A stretch of DNA of 64,000 nt from Serilophus lunatus (GCA_013399895.1 VXBA01005478.1:147794-211793); one strand, 5' to 3'. Positions 20,701 to 29,118 are shown, counted from the stretch's first letter. Made by a program: numbers and translations. Notes: generated by a model not told the origin, from the sequence alone.

Positions 20701-22070
20701 TGTCAATGCCACGTCACTGCCCCTGCAGCACCCTCCATCCCCATAGGCACTCTCCAGTCCTATGGGCACCATCCGGCCCCAGGGGCACCATCCAGCCCCA
20801 GGGGCACCTGGCCTCATGCTGGCAGCACCTTCAGCTGGCTCACAGAGGTGACACAGCCCAGGCTGCTCCGGGAAGCACCCAGAGGATTTGGCTTTGCAAA
20901 GTGAGGCTGTTTGGGCCATTTGCAGTGGACACCAGGAGCACTTCCAGCACGGCAACATACAATCCCCCCTCGGTACCACCCCCTGACTAATCCCTGTGGT
21001 GCTATGAACCCAGCAGTACAGACGAGGCCTTGTCACTGGAGGACAAAGATCTGAGGGACCGGGAGAGGAGAATGGCCAATAACGCCAGGGAAAGGGTGCG
21101 TGTGCGGGACATTAACGAGGCCTTTAAAGAACTGGGACGAATGTGTCAGATGCACTTAAAAACGGACAAAGCACAGACCAAACTGATCATCCTACAGCAA
21201 GCGGTGCAGGTCATTCTGGGCCTGGAGCAGCAAGTACGAGGTATGGTACCGCCTGGCAGGGGCATTTCGGGGCCTGTCTCTTCCCCACCCATCTCTGCAT
21301 GTTCCTGCATCTCTGTCCTGACTCCTGCTTTCAGTGCAAGGTGTGTGTTTGCAGCTCCAGCAGCACCCCTGGGTGCACCGTGGGGCCGGCTGAGCTCTCC
21401 CCAGCCCCAGCCTGGGGTGGAATGAAGGATGCTCTCTCCCTCTCTGCTCATGCTTTATGGGAATTTGGCACCTGGATCACATTAAGCAGCTTTGGAAAAT
21501 TCAGTCCTCAACTCCACACATGGGGCACATTGTTCCTGTAACAAGCACACGGTCAGGCCCTGGCACAGGTTGCCCAGAGAAGCTGTGGCTGCCCCATCCC
21601 TGGAAGTGTCCAAGGCCAGGTTGGATGGGGTTTGGAGGAACCTGGTCTAGTGGAAGGTGTCCCTGCCCATGGAACTGGATGATCTTAAAGGTCCATTCCA
21701 AACCAAACCATTCTATGTTTAAACTGGCATGGGGGTCCAGCTCGAGCAGGGGTCCAGCCAAATTCCTGCCAGCACAGTGAGGAGCAGCTGCACAGGCCTT
21801 TTCTCCTCACACAGTCTCATGGTGCTGCTCTGGGACTCTGCCCTCGCTCTCTCTGGGTGCTGCTGCCATGTGTGAAGCTGTTGCCCACACTGAGGTTGCT
21901 CCCCCTCCCTTGCTGTTCCCGGCACAGAGCGCAACCTGAACCCTAAAGCTGCCTGCTTGAAGCGTCGGGAAGAGGAGAAAGTGTCCGGAGTGGTGGGAGA
22001 CCCCCAGATGGCACTTTCGGCTTCACATCCTGGTCTAGGAGATGGTCACAACCCTGTTGGACACATGTAA
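2571..22070 (+). CDS. TCF3: TCF3 (E2A) coding span, 3' 14 exons of an E-protein bHLH transcription factor
   Basis: This is a class I bHLH factor that binds CANNTG E-boxes in the nucleus as a homodimer or with tissue-specific bHLH partners; E2A products are central in B-cell and muscle programmes (family knowledge). Fourteen exons with GT-AG borders read in one frame. Using E12 they sum to 1620 nt, that is 539 residues plus stop; using E47 they give 535 residues. The order matches E2A: a basic KKVRK stretch, Ser/Pro-rich linker, AD2 loop-helix (LDEAIHVLRNHAV), acidic EIKREEKEDEEN segment, alternative bHLH exons and the C-terminal tail ending GHM. The human protein is about 654 residues, so roughly the first 115-120, including AD1, are encoded upstream of the window. 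Two bHLH exons of E12 and E47 type distinguish it from the paralogues TCF4 and TCF12. Introns carry many CR1 fragments. Confidence 0.96.
2918..2950. repeat. TATCTA simple repeat
   Basis: A short AT-rich microsatellite (tatctctatatatctatata) in the TCF3 intron. Confidence 0.6.
3279..3455 (+). repeat. Direct repeat copy B flanking TCF3 exon 2571-2700
   Basis: This is the second copy of the repeat described at 2004-2182, in the same orientation and downstream of the exon. It keeps the shared core gctgagctcagatgtgagtt. Confidence 0.85.
4312..4361 (+). CDS. TCF3: TCF3 coding exon (window exon 2): basic QPKKVRKVPPGLPSS
   Basis: This 50-bp exon has acceptor ccctaacccag and donor GTAAGT. It encodes DGQPKKVRKVPPGLPSS, almost identical to the human segment. 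The KKVRK cluster is a candidate nuclear localisation signal. The exon closes the phase-1 end of the previous exon and leaves in phase 0. Exons this short are missed by ORF callers. Confidence 0.95.
4632..4666. repeat. 35-nt near-perfect inverted repeat (hairpin) in TCF3 intron
   Basis: The arms agtgaaatgcgatcct and ggggtcggatttcact pair over 16 positions around a 3-nt loop, with one G/G mismatch and two G-T wobbles in RNA. It lies in a small CpG-containing patch (tgtcgcgag just upstream). No known element was recognised; the loop is too short for a typical pre-miRNA. Confidence 0.7.
4973..5110. repeat. Tandem repeat, about 39-40 bp unit
   Basis: Roughly three and a half copies of a unit built from ctccatccc, aactctgtccccagg and ctctgtcccatggg. 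It is intronic, with no coding role. Confidence 0.85.
5703..5935 (-). mobile_element. CR1 LINE 3'-end fragment
   Basis: Antisense CR1 tail: gaaatggtttggattggaag, then ctgccatgggcagggacacc and ctccaacctggccttggaca. Confidence 0.9.
6400..6536 (+). mobile_element. CR1 LINE 3'-end fragment
   Basis: Sense CR1 tail: ggtgtccctgcccatggcaa, ending in aacccaaaccattccatgat. It lies 465 bp from the antisense copy at 5703-5935 in the same intron. Confidence 0.9.
6838..7700. promoter_or_regulatory. Intronic CpG-rich block, candidate internal TCF3 promoter or enhancer
   Basis: This block is rich in CpG and GC (for example gccggccgtcgtgcccg-type stretches), unlike the surrounding intron. It contains E-box cores CAGCTG (about 7428) and CAGATG (about 7466), a MEF2/TATA-like ctatttag (about 7480) and an AT-rich tail tttaatcaaattatagg. 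It sits in the intron just before the VYPSNSGDD exon; in TCF4 and TCF12 the matching intron carries the internal promoter for the short isoforms (TCF4-A, HEBalt). I could not find a first exon with a good donor, so promoter activity is inference. Confidence 0.5.
7813..8235 (-). mobile_element. CR1 LINE fragment, different subfamily
   Basis: Antisense copy opening with catagaatcacagaatcgtt and containing aagtgccacatccacacaat and cttttctccaggctgagccc. It belongs to the CR1 subfamily with the wording of the copies at 30534 and 56520. It sits against the right side of the intronic CpG-rich block. Confidence 0.85.
8538..8720 (+). mobile_element. CR1 LINE 3'-end fragment
   Basis: Sense copy: cctggcacaggctgcccagg, then ggttggacttgatcttaaag and a tail ending tgattctgtgattctgg. 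Confidence 0.85.
9640..9895 (-). mobile_element. CR1 LINE 3'-end fragment
   Basis: Antisense CR1 tail about 170 bp upstream of a TCF3 exon; ccatgggcagggacacttcc and gccttggacacttccaggga are present. Confidence 0.9.
10065..10167 (+). CDS. TCF3: TCF3 coding exon (window exon 3): VYPSNSGDDYSRDP segment
   Basis: The acceptor is ttcctgccctacag and the donor is GTGAGT; 103 bp, entering in phase 0. It encodes VYPSNSGDDYSRDPAGYTP then a stretch ending YPGAFYMA. This is the counterpart of the TCF4 and TCF12 exon to which their internal alternative first exons are spliced (family knowledge). The 5.7-kb intron before it contains an internal CpG-rich patch. Confidence 0.95.
10302..10562 (-). mobile_element. 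CR1 LINE fragment (subfamily of 31920 and 38696)
   Basis: Antisense copy with ggccctgcacagacacccca and ccgtgaccaaaccctgggga, in the 545-bp intron between TCF3 exons at 10065 and 10713. Confidence 0.88.
10713..10852 (+). CDS. TCF3: TCF3 coding exon (window exon 4): SPDLWSSPGAISQ to LHQHERM
   Basis: This 140-bp exon has acceptor ttttccttgcag. The donor is GTAACG, weaker than the consensus at +4 to +6. It encodes DGLHNSPDLWSSPGAISQ, a Ser-rich stretch and the conserved LHQHERM end. The reading frame is continuous with both neighbours. A CR1 fragment fills much of the intron before it. Confidence 0.95.
10996..11122 (+). CDS. TCF3: TCF3 coding exon (window exon 5): NYQLHSGEVNGGLPS segment
   Basis: 127 bp with acceptor ctctctgccag and donor GTATGT. 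It encodes NYQLHSGEVNGGLPSVSGF followed by a Ser/Thr/Pro-rich stretch ending ISGTDNMM. The human counterpart is YQLHGAEVNGGLPSASSF. The intron before it is only 143 bp. The exon leaves in phase 1. Confidence 0.95.
11642..11695 (-). mobile_element. Short CR1 LINE 3'-end remnant
   Basis: Only the terminal part is left: tcatagaatcattaaggttg and aaaagacctccaggatcatc. Confidence 0.75.
11998..12056 (+). CDS. TCF3: TCF3 coding exon (window exon 6): NRGTTAGSSGDALGKALAS
   Basis: A 59-bp exon with acceptor ccttggcag and donor GTAAGA. It encodes GNRGTTAGSSGDALGKALAS, nearly identical to the human segment. The frame is correct with both neighbours (enters phase 1, leaves phase 0). Confidence 0.95.
12729..12807 (+). 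CDS. TCF3: TCF3 coding exon (window exon 7): IYSPDHSSNNFSSNPSTP
   Basis: 79 bp with acceptor tctccctccag and donor GTGAGT. It encodes IYSPDHSSNNFSSNPSTP and VGSPQGLA, one of the best conserved stretches of vertebrate E-proteins. The following intron carries a minisatellite. Confidence 0.96.
13222..13652. repeat. Degenerate minisatellite, about 20-bp unit
   Basis: About 20 diverged units of the type gtggtggcccatgtggtgcc fill this stretch of a TCF3 intron. The unit keeps several frames open on both strands and so generates spurious His/Ala- and Cys/Trp-rich ORFs. It ends about 50 bp before the exon at 13701. Confidence 0.9.
13701..13774 (+). CDS. TCF3: TCF3 coding exon (window exon 8): GTSQWPRASGAGALSPSYEG
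   Basis: 74 bp with acceptor tctgtccccag and donor GTGAGT. It encodes GTSQWPRASGAGALSPSYEG and SLHTL, matching human GTSQWPRAGAPGALSPSYDG. The exon begins about 50 bp after the minisatellite at 13222-13652. Confidence 0.95.
14170..14315 (-). mobile_element. CR1 LINE 3'-end fragment
   Basis: Antisense tail ending about 30 bp before the acceptor of TCF3 exon 14346, so it is very close to splice signals. Confidence 0.9.
14346..14549 (+). CDS. TCF3: TCF3 coding exon (window exon 9): AD2 loop-helix, LDEAIHVLRNHAV
   Basis: 204 bp, exactly 68 codons, with acceptor gtcctttcag and donor GTAAGT. It starts QNKMEDRLDEAIHVLRNHAV, which is the helix of the second activation domain (AD2) that recruits co-activators in E-proteins. 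The remainder is a Gly/Ala/Ser-rich linker that is longer than the human one (SSNHGDMHGLLGSAPPHSAA). The phase is 0 at both ends, so skipping would keep the frame and delete AD2. Confidence 0.96.
14550..15971. other. TCF3 intron with one CR1 fragment
   Basis: A 1.4-kb intron. Apart from the CR1 fragment at 14750-14920 it is unique sequence; I see no exon, RNA gene or strong regulatory block in it. Confidence 0.6.
14750..14920 (-). mobile_element. CR1 LINE 3'-end fragment
   Basis: Antisense tail: ccagatgggtttgggctaga, ttgccatggacaggaacacc, ccagcctggccttggacact. Confidence 0.88.
15972..16095 (+). CDS. TCF3: TCF3 coding exon (window exon 10): VGGGHPEDSLSSNPSLLHNH
   Basis: 124 bp with acceptor ttgtcctgtag and donor GTAAGG. 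It encodes VGGGHPEDSLSSNPSLLHNH, then a segment with SLPDLSRQQDTYS. The human equivalent is VGGSHPEDGLAGSTSLMHNH. Confidence 0.95.
16310..16512 (-). mobile_element. CR1 LINE 3'-end fragment
   Basis: Antisense tail: gattggtttgggttggaagg, ccatccaacctggctgtgga. It lies 300 bp before TCF3 exon 16813. Confidence 0.9.
16813..16960 (+). CDS. TCF3: TCF3 coding exon (window exon 11): acidic EIKREEKEDEENTS segment
   Basis: 148 bp. It encodes GLSGGLGRSSVSSGTS then EIKREEKEDEENTSVAD and EEEKKELKPSRNRTR. The acceptor is a tandem NAGNAG (tctcagcag): use of the upstream AG would start at 16810 and add one Ala codon in frame. The donor is GTGCTC, which departs from GTRAGT at +4 to +6 and is the weakest TCF3 donor in the window. 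It lies directly before the choice between the E12 and E47 exons. The exon ends in phase 2. Confidence 0.95.
16961..17915. other. TCF3 intron upstream of the E12 exon
   Basis: A 955-bp intron free of CR1. It ends with an unusual A-rich 3' end (ttctttgttgtttagaag at 17655 and ttattttaaaccattag at the acceptor) and has a modest polypyrimidine tract. No other feature seen. Confidence 0.6.
17916..18154 (+). CDS. TCF3: TCF3 E12-type bHLH exon
   Basis: 239 bp with acceptor ttaaaccattag and donor GTCAGT. It encodes an acidic run (SQDEDEEDDLLPPEQKAERE), the basic region [20 protein letters not shown], helix 1 with ELGRMCQLHL, a loop with NSEKPQTK and helix 2 LLILHQAVSVILNLEQQVR. The residues LHLNSEKP, LHQAVS and LNLEQQ mark the E12 isoform, which binds DNA poorly as a homodimer (family knowledge). 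It enters in phase 2 and leaves in phase 1, the same as the E47 exon, so the two are interchangeable but not combinable. Confidence 0.97.
18155..21013. other. TCF3 intron between the E12 and E47 exons, with pyrimidine tracts
   Basis: A 2.9-kb intron without CR1. It contains a TCTG microsatellite (18207-18224), pyrimidine-rich stretches at 18246-18262, 18299-18363 and 19027-19186, and a strong decoy acceptor (ctcctacag) ending at 19187. UCUU/CUCUCU-type tracts are sites for PTBP1, which is reported to help control this exon choice in human TCF3. A regulatory role here is inferred from that. Confidence 0.55.
21014..21240 (+). CDS. TCF3: TCF3 E47-type bHLH exon
   Basis: 227 bp with acceptor ctatgaacccag and donor GTATGG. 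It encodes SSTDEALSLEDKDLRDRE, the basic region [39 protein letters not shown] and helix 2 LIILQQAVQVILGLEQQVR. QMHLK, LQQAVQ and LGLEQQ mark E47, the isoform that homodimerises well on E-boxes. Compared with human as I recall it, there are conservative changes: Lys for Arg in EAFK, KTD for KSD, LIIL for LLIL. The acceptor is a NAGNAG (cagcag); the second AG would remove one Ser. Confidence 0.97.
21556..21720 (+). mobile_element. CR1 LINE 3'-end fragment
   Basis: Sense tail between the E47 exon and the last coding exon: ccctggcacaggttgcccag to accaaaccattctatgttt. Confidence 0.9.
21928..22070 (+). CDS. TCF3: TCF3 last coding exon, common C-terminus
   Basis: The acceptor is gttcccggcacag and the stop is TAA at 22068-22070. 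It encodes ERNLNPKAACLKRREEEKVS, then GVVGDPQMALSASHPGLGD and ends NPVGHM. The first codon (GAG) is split with the G left by either bHLH exon. This is the class-specific extension after helix 2 found in all vertebrate E-proteins. Five bases after the stop AAAG/GTACTG could be a splice donor into the 3'UTR exon at 23047. Confidence 0.96.
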
Positions 22071-23046
22071 AGGTACTGTTCCCCCACAGTGATCCCACAG
22101 CCCAAACCCTGTGCACTGCTCTACTCTGGCTGCTCAACCCCATTCCCTCAGCAGCCAAGGTCCAGCTTCATTTATCTGAAATCAGTGACTTGCATGTGTG
22201 AGAGGCCCTGGCACAGGTTGTCTAGAGAGGCTGGGGACTCCACATTCCTGCAAGTGTCTAAAACCAGGTTGGGTGGGGCTTGCAGCAACCTGGGATAGTG
22301 GAAGGTATCCTTGTCCATGGCAGGGGGTTGAAAAGAGATGAAATTTAATGTTCCTTCCAACCCAAACCATTTCATGATTCTGTGATTCCCTGTGTGTGTT
22401 GTGTGCCCTGTGGATACCCAAAGCCTCTGGCCCCATCCCTCATAGCTGGGATGGGAGGGTTCAGTGCTCTCCTCACCCCAAGTGAGCTCAGCTCTGCTCT
22501 GCACCTCCCAGCCCTGACCCAGCTGGCTACTGGAAACCAGCAACTCCTTTTCCCTGTGGTTCTACGGAAGAGCATGGGGAGGTCCCAGAAATGCCACAGA
22601 TAGAGAAGGTGAAAATGCCACAGTGGGAACATGGCAGGCACAGGTTCTGAGAGTCTGTCCCCATGTTTAGGGGAACCCTGAGCTTGACCAGGAGCAGCTG
22701 AGCCTGTTTATCTGAGCAGTGCAGATATGGGGGGGCAGAGAGATTGAGGGGATCCAGGAGTGGTGGGTCAGGAGCTGATCCCATCAGCAGCACATGGAGT
22801 TCATGGAGGGGCCACAGCCCCTCAATTTGCTCTGTCCCAGTGGGTGCCTGGGGGCAACCTGACAAAAGAAAGGCAAAGCTCCTGTTCCAGCTCAGCTGCA
22901 GCCCCCTCCAGCCCTTGGGGCTGACTCCTGCAGGGACAGGCTGCAGCAGGAGCCTTGCCCTCCTCCCCCAGTGCGAGGAACACAGTTTTATTCTCATTTT
23001 GGGTTTCCATCACTTCAGAATGTTTTTTATTTTATTTTATTTGTAG
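22071..23046. other. Probable 3'UTR intron of TCF3
   Basis: A donor-like AAAG/GTACTG lies just after the stop codon and the stretch ends in ttattttatttgtag. It contains a CR1 fragment (22200-22390), which suits an intron better than an exon. The alternative is that the 3'UTR is read through from 22071. Confidence 0.5.
22200..22390 (+). mobile_element. CR1 LINE 3'-end fragment
   Basis: Sense tail in the probable 3'UTR intron: aggccctggcacaggttgtc to aaccatttcatgattctgtg. Confidence 0.9.
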
Positions 23047-26000
23047 ATCTTCTTGTTCCTCTGGATACAGAGATCTGTAGGAAGAAAGCCCTCGGTGTGA
23101 CCTGCAACCTTCTTGAACCATAAACTGTAGTACTGCTCATACTGACACACGCTGACGGATCCTGGCGTCACGTAAGGGGTGGAAAAAAAACACTTTGTCA
23201 AAAACAAAACGAAAACAAAAAAATTGCCTTAAGTATAAAGTGCAGAACAGTCAATACATATCACTCAGTTAGGAGGGGGTGGCGTGTTCTCTTGGCTTGT
23301 TCACAAGCAGCCAGCAGCAAAATTGTGCCTAAGCTTGATATTTCTTTTTTTAAAAAAAAGAACATTAGTTATGAGATTTTTTATGTAGAACAAATAGCAA
23401 TGCCTTTTGGTTTTTTTTAGCTTCTTTTGCATATGTTTTGTAAGCGACGAAAGAATTTTTTTTTTGTATAAAAACATGTCTTGTACCCTCCGCTTTTCTG
23501 CTGCTGTTTCTATAGTTAACGTTGCATCTTTAGGATCAACCAGAATATTAAAATTGTATTAAGAGAGACTGGATATAAAGAGAGGAATTCTCAGATTCGG
23601 CTCGGAAAGCCACTAAAAGCGAATGTAGCCACAGCAAGGAGATGTTCTTCCTTGCCTGGCTTGTACCTTCCATGACAAAAAAACAAACAAACTCGTGCTG
23701 AATTCACCATCTCTTTGCTTCGGCCACTTCTGATTTTGGGAAAAGGAAGTTAAACAGCAAAGCAAGTGGCAGCAGTGCTTCCGCTCCTCCCGGGAGGTGA
23801 CCGAGGTGCTCGGCAAGGTTTGCTTTATTCTTGGAGATCCTGGAAGCCCCACAGTCCAACGTGGGAGAGGAGGTGCCTCACTGCTGTCCTGGAATGTCAC
23901 AATGGAGAGGGCAAGCTGCTGGGAGAGAGCAGGCCCTGCTGGGATGGGAGAGATCCAAGGGACTGGGGCACTTCCAGGTAAGCAGAGCGCACGAGGAAAG
24001 CCCAGGCTGGAGGAAAACGCCTCTTCCCCACATGCCGGAGCTGTTGGAGGCACTTCCAGGAGCAGCACTGAACAAAGACCAACTGAACAAAGCTGGAGCA
24101 CTGGGAAGGGGCAGAGGCAGCCGGAGCAGAGGCGGCAGCAGGATACGGGACCAGGCAGCCAGAGGCAGGAAGGGAGCAGCGCCCTGGCACGTGGGCTCAC
24201 TGCAGCCCTTGGCAAGCCACGACCAGCAGCAGGATCCCATCTCCCTGCACTGGAGCCACTGCCATTGGAAGTGGAAAACGCTGCAGGCTCAGGGAGAGGG
24301 GCTTCACATCCCCGCTGTCACCTGCTGTCACATCTCCAGAGCAGCCCGGGAGGCAAACTGAGCTCAGCGTGGGCTTCCCACGGGGATGTGAGTGGCCACT
24401 TCACCTGCACGTGGGCTCCTCTCTCCATGCTGGGAAGGAGGGGAGCATGAGAACATGTCCTGCACGATGTGCTCCAGCAGCCAAGCTGGGCCAGCCACCC
24501 TTCACTCCCAGGGATTCCCAGTGTCGCTCCAGACCACTGTCCTCAGCAGGAGGGAGATCCCTGATGGCTCCACTGGGTGTCCCAGAGCTGTGGAGCAAAC
24601 AAAAAGGGGCTGAGCTGCAGCAGCCATTCTGGAGATGGCCATGGAAAAACATCCACCAGGAATCTACTCTTGTTCGTTCCTCTCTTTCCCCTTCAGAAAC
24701 GTTTTGTGCCTCGTTCTTCCCAGTTCCTGTGGGGGTGTGAGTTCCATCTGGAATGTTCTTGGACTGGGGCTGCTGCTGCCCAGATGTGCCTGGCAGAGCT
24801 CAGTCAGACACGGGACACAGGTGCTTGCCTGGGAGGGAAATGGGGAAAACAAGTACGGTGGGAACCCCCCTTTCCACTGCAGGGTCCATCTCTCCCCTCT
24901 CTTGCTCCAGCGTGTACTGGTCAAGCTGTGTTACTTTGGCACAGGGAAAAGGAAGGACTGGCAAACAGGATTGGGTCCTGTGGCACTTTCCAGGCTATGG
25001 CATAGTCTCTTGGTGCTTCTCTGTGCTTGTGGCTGCACTTTGTACTCTGGCAAACCCTGCTGGAAGTGCTCAGGGCAGTACTTATCTCCCACCTCACCTG
25101 GGCACCTCCCAGAGGAGACACCACAAGTGCCAGGGCAGCACTGAGACTGTCCCTGCTGCCCCTGGCACTGCCCTGGGGCTTCCCAACATCCAACCATAGC
25201 TCTGAAGCTTTCAGGAGCTCCTGGCTTTCCCCAGCTTGCTGCTCCCACCATTCCTTCTGTGTGGTGAGACTTGAAACCACAGCAGTCCCCAGCTGGGAAC
25301 TGGGACCCGGGACCACAGCAGTCCCAGGAAAGCTGGGAAAGGTCAGTGGTTCCAGCAGCCCAGGTACTTCTCACCTGTGTCAACAGACACATTTCAGCCT
25401 AATTAGCTCATCAGGGTGCGACACTCCTCCCTCCCTTGAGTTCTTCTAGCTGCTGAAGCACTGAGCAGTGAGATGGGTGAGGTTTCCCTCCATGTGTGAC
25501 AGCCTTGACTCCCATTTATGCTCTGGGGTACAAATTTAGGTGCTCAGCAGCTGCTTTCTGCAGCTGTAAGTGGCAGCTTCATCCCATGAGTGTTTCTGCT
25601 CCATGAGTGGGACAGTGCTGGGGCCACAGGACACTCACTGCTCAGGATTTTCAGCTGTCCCAGGACTGAGAGGGATGGAGCAGTGGCCCAGCTCTGACAA
25701 GCTTGAAACCCTATGTAAAACCCACATGTAAAAGTGCTTCCCAAACCCTTTGATTTTGCCACAAAAATTGGAGGTGGCAGTTATAGACAACTGGACTCGA
25801 AGGGATTAGTCAAGAAAAATCCAGAAACTCAGCAAGCAAAATTGGAAATTTGAGAAGATTCATGCGTTGTTCAAAATTTTTCTGAACTTCTTCATCCCCT
25901 GCAAGTCCTGCAGGCCAGGGGTGATTCTTGATGAGCCAGAGCCTTTCCCACCATCCCTGAACTCCAGGCATTGCAACAGAGATGGGGCTTTTCAGCTGCA

Positions 26001-28428
26001 TTTAGATGATTTAAGATGTTATTTTGACAGCAAACTCAGCCAACTTCCTTCCTTGGCAAGGCTTGGATGAAGATTCTTGAGCATAAAGCCTAAGCATAAC
26101 CAGGGTTTGGAGGAGACCTTGGTTCCTCCAGCTAGAAAGCACAATGTGGGGGTGGCAGTGCTGTCCCTGGAGCTGCCTCAGTGGCAGAGGGTGACAGCTT
26201 CGTGTGCCAGCCCAGTGTGGCCTCGATGGCATCTCTGCTCTCCAGGTGGTCAGGGAGGAATTGGGAAGAGCAGCAAGGAAATATTCCTTGGGCTGGCCAG
26301 CGTGTTTGGCTCAGTGTGAGTGTGGTGCCTGTTACCTGCCAGGGAAAGTGGCTTTTCTAAAAATGAGCACTGTCAGGTCTGTCCCCAAAATACCCCCAGG
26401 CCAGCCCTGAAATGTCACCCTGTAGCAATGGAACTCTTGTCTTTAGGTGTCGTGGTCAGCGAGGGCCAGGTCTGTGCCCTCCCAGGGCTGTGCTGGCATT
26501 CCATTTGGGATCTTACAGATCCCCAAATCTGCTCCTCTGCCTGTCTGCATGTCCCTCCCACCTCTGGTGCTGCCAAGAGAGGGGTCCCAGGTGGGTCCCA
26601 GGCTGTAGGGTGCCATTTATTCAGTTTCCTGCTTCCTCTCTCAGCCTTGCATGCACAGGTGCTCCTGGGCCATGTGGGGCCACAGAGCCTCTCAAAGCTT
26701 CTTTTGTCAGACAGGGAATTGGGGGGAGATGCCTTTCTCTCTGTGCAGCTTCTACTTTCTCTTTTCCTAGGCTGCATCCCAGTCAAGCAGCAGAACTGGG
26801 GTCCCAGCTGCCATGGGACACTATTTGTGTGGCAGGGCCAGTCCTGGGGTGCAGACCCAGTGTCCCCAGCCCAAGGGGCCTCCTCCCCCCTCAGCCAGCC
26901 CCCTGCCTCCCTGCACATGAATTGTTCATGCCACAGTGCTGGGGAGTGTCTGGAATCCAGTTTATTAACAGTAAACTTTTTGTTCTTTCTCTCTTTTCAC
27001 CTGCTTTCGCCTCAGGGCAAAGCAGCTGCAGCATCCCCAGCATGCACCTCCCTAAACTCCTCCTCCTCCTCCTCACAGTCTCATCAGCAGAATTCCAGCT
27101 GTTTGGCAGCCTCTGCCCTGCCCATGACCCTCCAGTCAGATCAACTCACAGCCAAGCAACTGCCTGCCTTGAATTCGGCCCCAGCTCTTTGCCAGCATCT
27201 CCTGGGACACTCTGCCCCCCTGCTTTTACAGGTATTCAACAGAGATGTGCTGGCAGAAGGGACAGGACCTGGGACATCTGGATGCCAGTCTGTGCCCCTT
27301 CTGTGTGCACTGAGCCCCAGCCTGAGGTGCAGCAGTGCCCAGGCAGATGGTTTGGAGCCATCAGGGACCCGAGTCAGCTGGGCACCCCAAGATCCCACAG
27401 CAGCACAGGAGCAGGCCTGACACTCGTGTCACCTCCCTGCCCCTTCCCTGTGCACTGTCACTCCAGGGCCAGGATCTGAGTCCTTTCCCTTGGGGTTTTG
27501 CCCTCTCTGCAGTGTGATGTGAACTCTCCCCAGCAGTGATCCCAGTTTTCCCCCCAGCCTATGGGTCAGGGATGAGCAGCTTTCCTCAGGGTTCTGCATT
27601 CACTGCCTGGTAGCAATGGGCATGAAGGACAGAACCAGGCTGGGGTTTCCCTGGGAGCCTGCAATTCCAGGGTCAGTGCAGAGCTTGCTCTCAAAGGTCT
27701 TTTGTCCCTCCTCAGTTTCCCCACTGAAGCCAGCCCTCACTGGGTGATTCCATACATCCTCCCCTCAGCGAGTTGACGGGACTTGAGAAACAGGAGGTTT
27801 TGGAAACCTCCAATCCCCTGCACCTCCTGAGCTTTGCTGCCAACTTTGGAGCCAGTGGAGCCCAAGCTCCTCTTGCAGACCTGCTCTGGGGGCCCTGGGC
27901 CAGCTCCAGTGTCAGCAAGGTCCTGGTCTGGTCTTTGTGAGGTGAAGCAAAGTGGGGCTGGAGTTGGGCCAGGACAAGCCATCAGCCCCTGGTTGCACTG
28001 CTGCCTGACCCAGAGCAATATGTGGCCACTGGACTCCCCCTTTCCTGCCCAACACCAGCAATGTTTTCCATATCCTGAGCTTGCACAAGGTCTTTGCCCT
28101 GTAAAATCCTATGCAACCCCCTCTCCTCTCACCAGGGTTCCCCAGATCCCAGCCCAGCCCATTCTCTCTCCTCTTGTCCATGGTTGTTCCTGCTCCCTGC
28201 TGCTCTCAGGGTCCAGCTTCATTCCCAGCAGCTCCAAAAGTATTTGAAGAGCTGTGCTCTGGGGCTGAGAGGGGGCAGATGAGGGGTGAGACTGCAGGAA
28301 CACCCCTTCCTACCTGTACTGCAGGAGCCGAGCATTGAATTGGAGGGGGCAAGGCCTGATCCTGGAGCTCCTCCACACACCCTTCACCCCCCTGTGCCTT
28401 CTGTTCGATGCTGGTGTCTCTCTGCCAT

Positions 28429-28451
28429 CTCACCCCCCCCCCCCACCCCCA
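28429..28451. repeat. Poly-C tract
   Basis: A near-uninterrupted run of C with one A, inside the probable 3'UTR. It is prone to sequencing and assembly length error. Confidence 0.8.
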
Positions 28452-29118
28452 GTATCCCGAAGGGAGAAGCTGTGTCCCACCTCATTGCTGCCTGGACTGT
28501 TCTGTTAACACCTGAGCCTCAGGCTTGGCTTGGCTGCTCCTCCTTCAGCCACCCCAAGCCCGAAGGTGTGTCTCCCTTCCTCCCGTGTTCCCCAGTCTCC
28601 AGCTGGCACCCCTGAGCTGTTTCCCTTCACGGTGGGGCAGCGGCTGGGCTGGAGGCGGGAGGATTTGGGAGGTGGGTGCTGCAGGTCAGTCCCATGGCAC
28701 GGCTGCCTCTCCCTGCCCTTGGGATTTGTCCTTTGATTTCCAAGGCAATTCAGCTCTTCTGGGGAGGCAGCACTGCCGTGCCTTGGCCTGCAGGACTCCC
28801 ACGGGGAGGGAGGCTCCGGGTAGGAGGGTGGTGCAGCCTCCAGGTGTTCTGCCAAACCTTCTGTGCCCATCTTGCAGCCCAGCCCAGGGCAGGAGGCAGT
28901 CCTGCCGCGGGTCTCCACACTGGTATTTCTGTTCCTCTGGGTTTATGCACCTCCTGTTCCTCAGAGCGTTCAGCACCCCCCGGGTTGGAGGGCGAGGGTG
29001 TAACACCCACCCTGGGACATCTCGGCTCAGCTGCGGCACCAGCACAGGAGAGCAAAGGGCTTCCTGCTTCCAAACAGGTGTCCTGGTACCGAGGCCTTTT
29101 GCCAAAGAGCATCCCTGT

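Noticed and set aside
26320..27479. Two overlapping + strand open frames of 366 and 355 codons
   Set aside because: They overlap in different frames, show no domain, and their composition (Ser/Pro/Cys/Leu) is that of GC-rich non-coding sequence in the probable TCF3 3'UTR.
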